Of a stretch of DNA of 25,615 bases, positions 22,973-25,615 are shown in pieces. Every line of letters starts with the position of its first letter. Within the stretch, counting starts at the first letter, position 1. Source of the DNA: an uncultured Bacteroidales bacterium (GTDB lineage: Bacteria > Bacteroidota > Bacteroidia > Bacteroidales > UBA932). The notes below the pieces were generated by a model that ran no database searches, had not been told where the DNA came from, and saw nothing but the letters and a program-made list of their open reading frames with translations. Location: contig CAMJJO010000010.1 of assembly GCA_946406095.1 (NCBI GenBank), forward strand, positions 1-25,615. The letters run 5' to 3'. Made by a program: the position numbers and the translations under genes.

Positions 22973-25615
22973 CTACCGGCGCCCACCGGGACCGCCGGGG
23001 CCACCGGGGCCGCCAGGACCACGCATGCCGCCGGGGCCGCGCATCTGGCTCCGGTCGAAAGTGCCGAAGCGATAGGTAAGGGATAGGATTACGTAGCGTC
23101 CAAGGGTGTTGTTGACGACTTCGCTGTGGTAGTTGGCTTCGTCGACGACGGAAAGGTTCTTGGCCTGGCCGAGGATGTCGTACCCCTTCAGGGCAAGGGT
23201 CATCTTCTTATTGAAAAGCAGTTTCTGGATTTCGGCATTCAGCACATACTCCGAAGGATGTTCGGTGGTGTAGCCATTGTACCAGTTATAGTTGCCCTCG
23301 CTCTTGAAAGTGAGGCCGAGGCTTTCCACGGTCCAGTTTGCCGTAAGGCGGATCTGGTTGTTGAAAGTGGAAGTCTTTCCGTCGCTGATGGTGTTCCAGG
23401 ACTTGCTCATCCTGGTGCGGGCGGAGGCACTGAGTTCGAGGTTGTCCGAACGGTAGGTAAGGCGGAAGCGCTCCACCGCAGACATCGCCGTGGTGGTGCT
23501 GACCGCTATATGCTGGCCGAACCACGCATCGTTCCTCCAATTCGCGATCAGCTCATCCATAAAGGCATAATAGTCGCCCCCGGTGGTGTAGGTGTCCATG
23601 TTGATGTCGCTGCCCACATAAGAAGAAGACTTGCTCCAACTGATCCTGGCGAAATTGGATATGGAGAAATTGGACTTGGCGATGGGGATGTTGGCAAAAC
23701 CGTTGATGCCGGCGTTCATGCTGTCCGGGCCGTTGAAAGGCATCGAATATGCCGCTCCGTTGGTGATCCAGGTCAGGTTCACGATAGGATTCTGCACATA
23801 TCCGCCGTTGAAATTGATGTTGAAAGAGGAGAAGTTCTGCTTGTTGTTGTAGCGGACTTCGCCACGCAGGTTATGCGAGAAATACGGCTTCAGCGAAGGG
23901 TTACCGAACGAAACGTTCAGAGGATCCGCATTATCCGGGACAGGCATCAACTGACGGGTAGACGGCTGTGCGGAGTTCCCGCGGTAGAAAAGGCGTGCAT
24001 TCGCATTATCGTTGAACTCCCACCACAGCATCACGCGCGGGGAGAAATTCCAGCGGAAATCCTTATACTCCTGGGGCTTCCATGTGTCGGAAACCGCATT
24101 GTAACGGGTGGTGCTGTTGTAGGTGTTGGTAGGAAGCGCCGCAAAACCGATCTGTGCGCGGGATTTCTCTTTCTGATACATCAGGTTCGCACCTATCTCC
24201 TGATTGCGGGACTCGTTCACTATCTCGTTGGAATACACATACGATTTCTGGTTCAGGATATTGTCCCAGGTATCCTTTTCGGAAGTGGACCTGGACCAGG
24301 AATAGCGGTAGTTCGCCTCCAGATAGAGATTGTGCCCTATGGGCTCGGTGTAGGTGACGCGACCCATCAGGCTGGAACTCTGCTGATTGGATTTGATGTT
24401 CTGGTCGATGAGGGAAGATGTTCCCTTGACGGTAGTATTGGACTGGTTTATGGAGTTAAGGTCATTGTCGCTGAATGAGTACCGTCCCATCACCGTCATG
24501 GTGCGTCCGGGGATGCCGAGGCGCTGGCGGAAGAGCATGAATCCGCTGGTGGACAGATTGCTGTTCTCTCCCGACTGGAGGTTGTTCGAATTAGTCATCA
24601 GCTGGCGGCCGGGATTGGAAAGGGAATCGACGTAACGCCAGGTCTCGTTCTGCTGAATGTAATTGCCGTTGCCAAAGTTGATGCGGGGTTCGAACAGGAT
24701 GGAGGTATTCTCGCTGAACTTGTGCTCCAGACGCACTCCGACACGGTGCCCGTTGCTTACGGTGGAGCTCGTGCCCTCGGAACGGTCGATCACGGAATAG
24801 TCGTTATAGTAGTTGATCTTCTCGCTGCTCTCTATGATATCTCTGCCGGTATGGCTGAAGAGGTAGTTGGAGCTGAGGTCCATATTGCCATCCAGAAGGG
24901 TCCAGGCGCCATTGACGCCGGCCATGTAGGAAGTGGTGATGCCGTTGCCTTCTCCCCAGCCTCCCTGGCCGCGGCCCATTCCGCCGCCACCGCCGCGCAT
25001 GTTGCCCATCATCGAGCCGGAAAGGTCGTTGAAGCCGCGGTTGTTGGTGTTATTCCCATTCAGGATCAGGCTCAGCTGCCTGTCTTTGGTGAAGTTGCCG
25101 ATGAAACCGGCTCCCTGATAGCGCCAGTCGGGAGAAGTCACGTTGTCGGTAGGGATATCCCGACCGCCGCCGGCCATAATGTTGCCGAAGGCACCCTTCA
25201 TCATACCGGGCTTGATATCGAGGTCTATGACCTTCTCTTCTTCACCGTCGTCGATGCCGGTAAATTCAGCCTGCTCGCTTTTCTTGTTGATGACCTTGAG
25301 CTTGTTGATGAGCTTGGCGGGGATATTCTTCGATGCCAATTGAGGATCGTCGAGGAAGAAGGTCTTGCCGTCGATGGTGATTTTGGTGATGGTCTCGCCG
25401 TTATGGGTGATGGAGCCGTCCTCGGCCACCTCTATGCCGGGAAGTTTCTTGAGCAGGTCCTCCAGCATGTCGTTCTCGGTGGTCTTGAAAGAGGTCGCGT
25501 TGTACTCCAGGGTATCCTTCTTCACCACTATGGGGTTGCCGACCGCCGAAATGCTGGCGGCATCCAGCACCTGCTTGTCCGGATCCATTTTCACCCTGCC
25601 CAGGTCCAGGTTCCC
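22973..25615 (-). CDS. Outer-membrane beta-barrel (TonB-receptor-like) protein, 5' end outside window
   Basis: The frame is open to the window edge, giving about 880 residues of a longer protein. The first visible residues (GNLDLGRVKMDPDKQVLDAA) look like the end of a carboxypeptidase-like regulatory domain. A plug region follows (about KDTLEYNATSFKTTENDMLE, then LLKKLPGIEVAEDG and GKTFFLDDP), then a long run of aromatic-ended beta strands. This is the architecture of the Bacteroidota outer_membrane_beta-barrel_3 family. The ligand is unknown. An internal Gly/Met/Arg-rich loop (MRGGGGGMGRGQGG) and a C-terminal GGP-repeat tail (GPGGMRGPGGPGGPGG) extend past the barrel. No SusD partner is visible downstream; upstream cannot be judged. 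Confidence 0.92.
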   Translation of the reverse strand, partial: GNLDLGRVKMDPDKQVLDAASISAVGNPIVVKKDTLEYNATSFKTTENDMLEDLLKKLPGIEVAEDGSITHNGETITKITIDGKTFFLDDPQLASKNIPAKLINKLKVINKKSEQAEFTGIDDGEEEKVIDLDIKPGMMKGAFGNIMAGGGRDIPTDNVTSPDWRYQGAGFIGNFTKDRQLSLILNGNNTNNRGFNDLSGSMMGNMRGGGGGMGRGQGGWGEGNGITTSYMAGVNGAWTLLDGNMDLSSNYLFSHTGRDIIESSEKINYYNDYSVIDRSEGTSSTVSNGHRVGVRLEHKFSENTSILFEPRINFGNGNYIQQNETWRYVDSLSNPGRQLMTNSNNLQSGENSNLSTSGFMLFRQRLGIPGRTMTVMGRYSFSDNDLNSINQSNTTVKGTSSLIDQNIKSNQQSSSLMGRVTYTEPIGHNLYLEANYRYSWSRSTSEKDTWDNILNQKSYVYSNEIVNESRNQEIGANLMYQKEKSRAQIGFAALPTNTYNSTTRYNAVSDTWKPQEYKDFRWNFSPRVMLWWEFNDNANARLFYRGNSAQPSTRQLMPVPDNADPLNVSFGNPSLKPYFSHNLRGEVRYNNKQNFSSFNINFNGGYVQNPIVNLTWITNGAAYSMPFNGPDSMNAGINGFANIPIAKSNFSISNFARISWSKSSSYVGSDINMDTYTTGGDYYAFMDELIANWRNDAWFGQHIAVSTTTAMSAVERFRLTYRSDNLELSASARTRMSKSWNTISDGKTSTFNNQIRLTANWTVESLGLTFKSEGNYNWYNGYTTEHPSEYVLNAEIQKLLFNKKMTLALKGYDILGQAKNLSVVDEANYHSEVVNNTLGRYVILSLTYRFGTFDRSQMRGPGGMRGPGGPGGPGGPGGRR

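Overview
The window looks like a chromosomal segment of an anaerobic Bacteroidota, most likely Bacteroidales. The main clues are repeated promoter -7 boxes of the Bacteroidetes type (TAnnTTTG, often TATATTTG or TATCTTTG), a family-specific TonB-receptor-like outer-membrane beta-barrel protein, a 29-residue AURKAIP1/COX24-type ribosomal mini-protein, the near absence of Shine-Dalgarno sequences, and GC-rich housekeeping genes. No species can be named from the sequence alone.

Layout. 1-545 (minus): 5' part of a phosphomannose-isomerase-like gene whose metal-binding positions look altered. 590-2236 (plus): tight cluster of DJ-1/PfpI protein, Hsp15-like S4 RNA-binding protein and YugP-type membrane zinc peptidase. 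2291-5913 (plus): etfB-etfA-acyl-CoA dehydrogenase, an electron-transfer/acyl-CoA oxidation operon closed by a strong terminator. 5984-7350 (minus): a visibly AT-richer accessory island with a small ribbon-helix-helix protein and a RAYT/Y1-type (HUH) transposase-like gene, preceded by a pair of 31-bp hairpin repeats. 7448-10264 (minus): secreted M16 peptidase. 10342-14688 (minus): lon-ung-coaD-thioredoxin-like operon with every junction overlapping. 14851-16872 (plus): HU protein, the mini ribosomal protein and RNase E/G. 16959-19201 (minus): fabF and fabH, each with its own promoter box. 19265-22844 (minus): PASTA protein, RluD-type pseudouridine synthase and Lnt in a tight operon. 22973-25615 (minus): outer-membrane beta-barrel protein running off the window.

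Most of the window is core metabolism and envelope biology: fatty-acid initiation and elongation (fabH, fabF), lipoprotein acylation (lnt), CoA synthesis (coaD), proteolysis (lon, M16, YugP), RNA processing (rng, rluD, Hsp15) and acyl-CoA oxidation coupled to ETF. The sequence-level surprises are small. They are the RAYT-like gene with its hairpin pair, a palindrome-bounded insertion inside the rluD reading frame, paired hairpins between the OMP gene and the PASTA operon, a duplicated hairpin module at the fabF stop codon, apparent leaderless starts, and a phosphomannose-isomerase homologue with substituted metal ligands. I found no CRISPR array, tRNA, rRNA, prophage or defence island. No stretch over 300 bases lacks a gene; the longest, 7193-7447, holds the hairpin repeats and a terminator.
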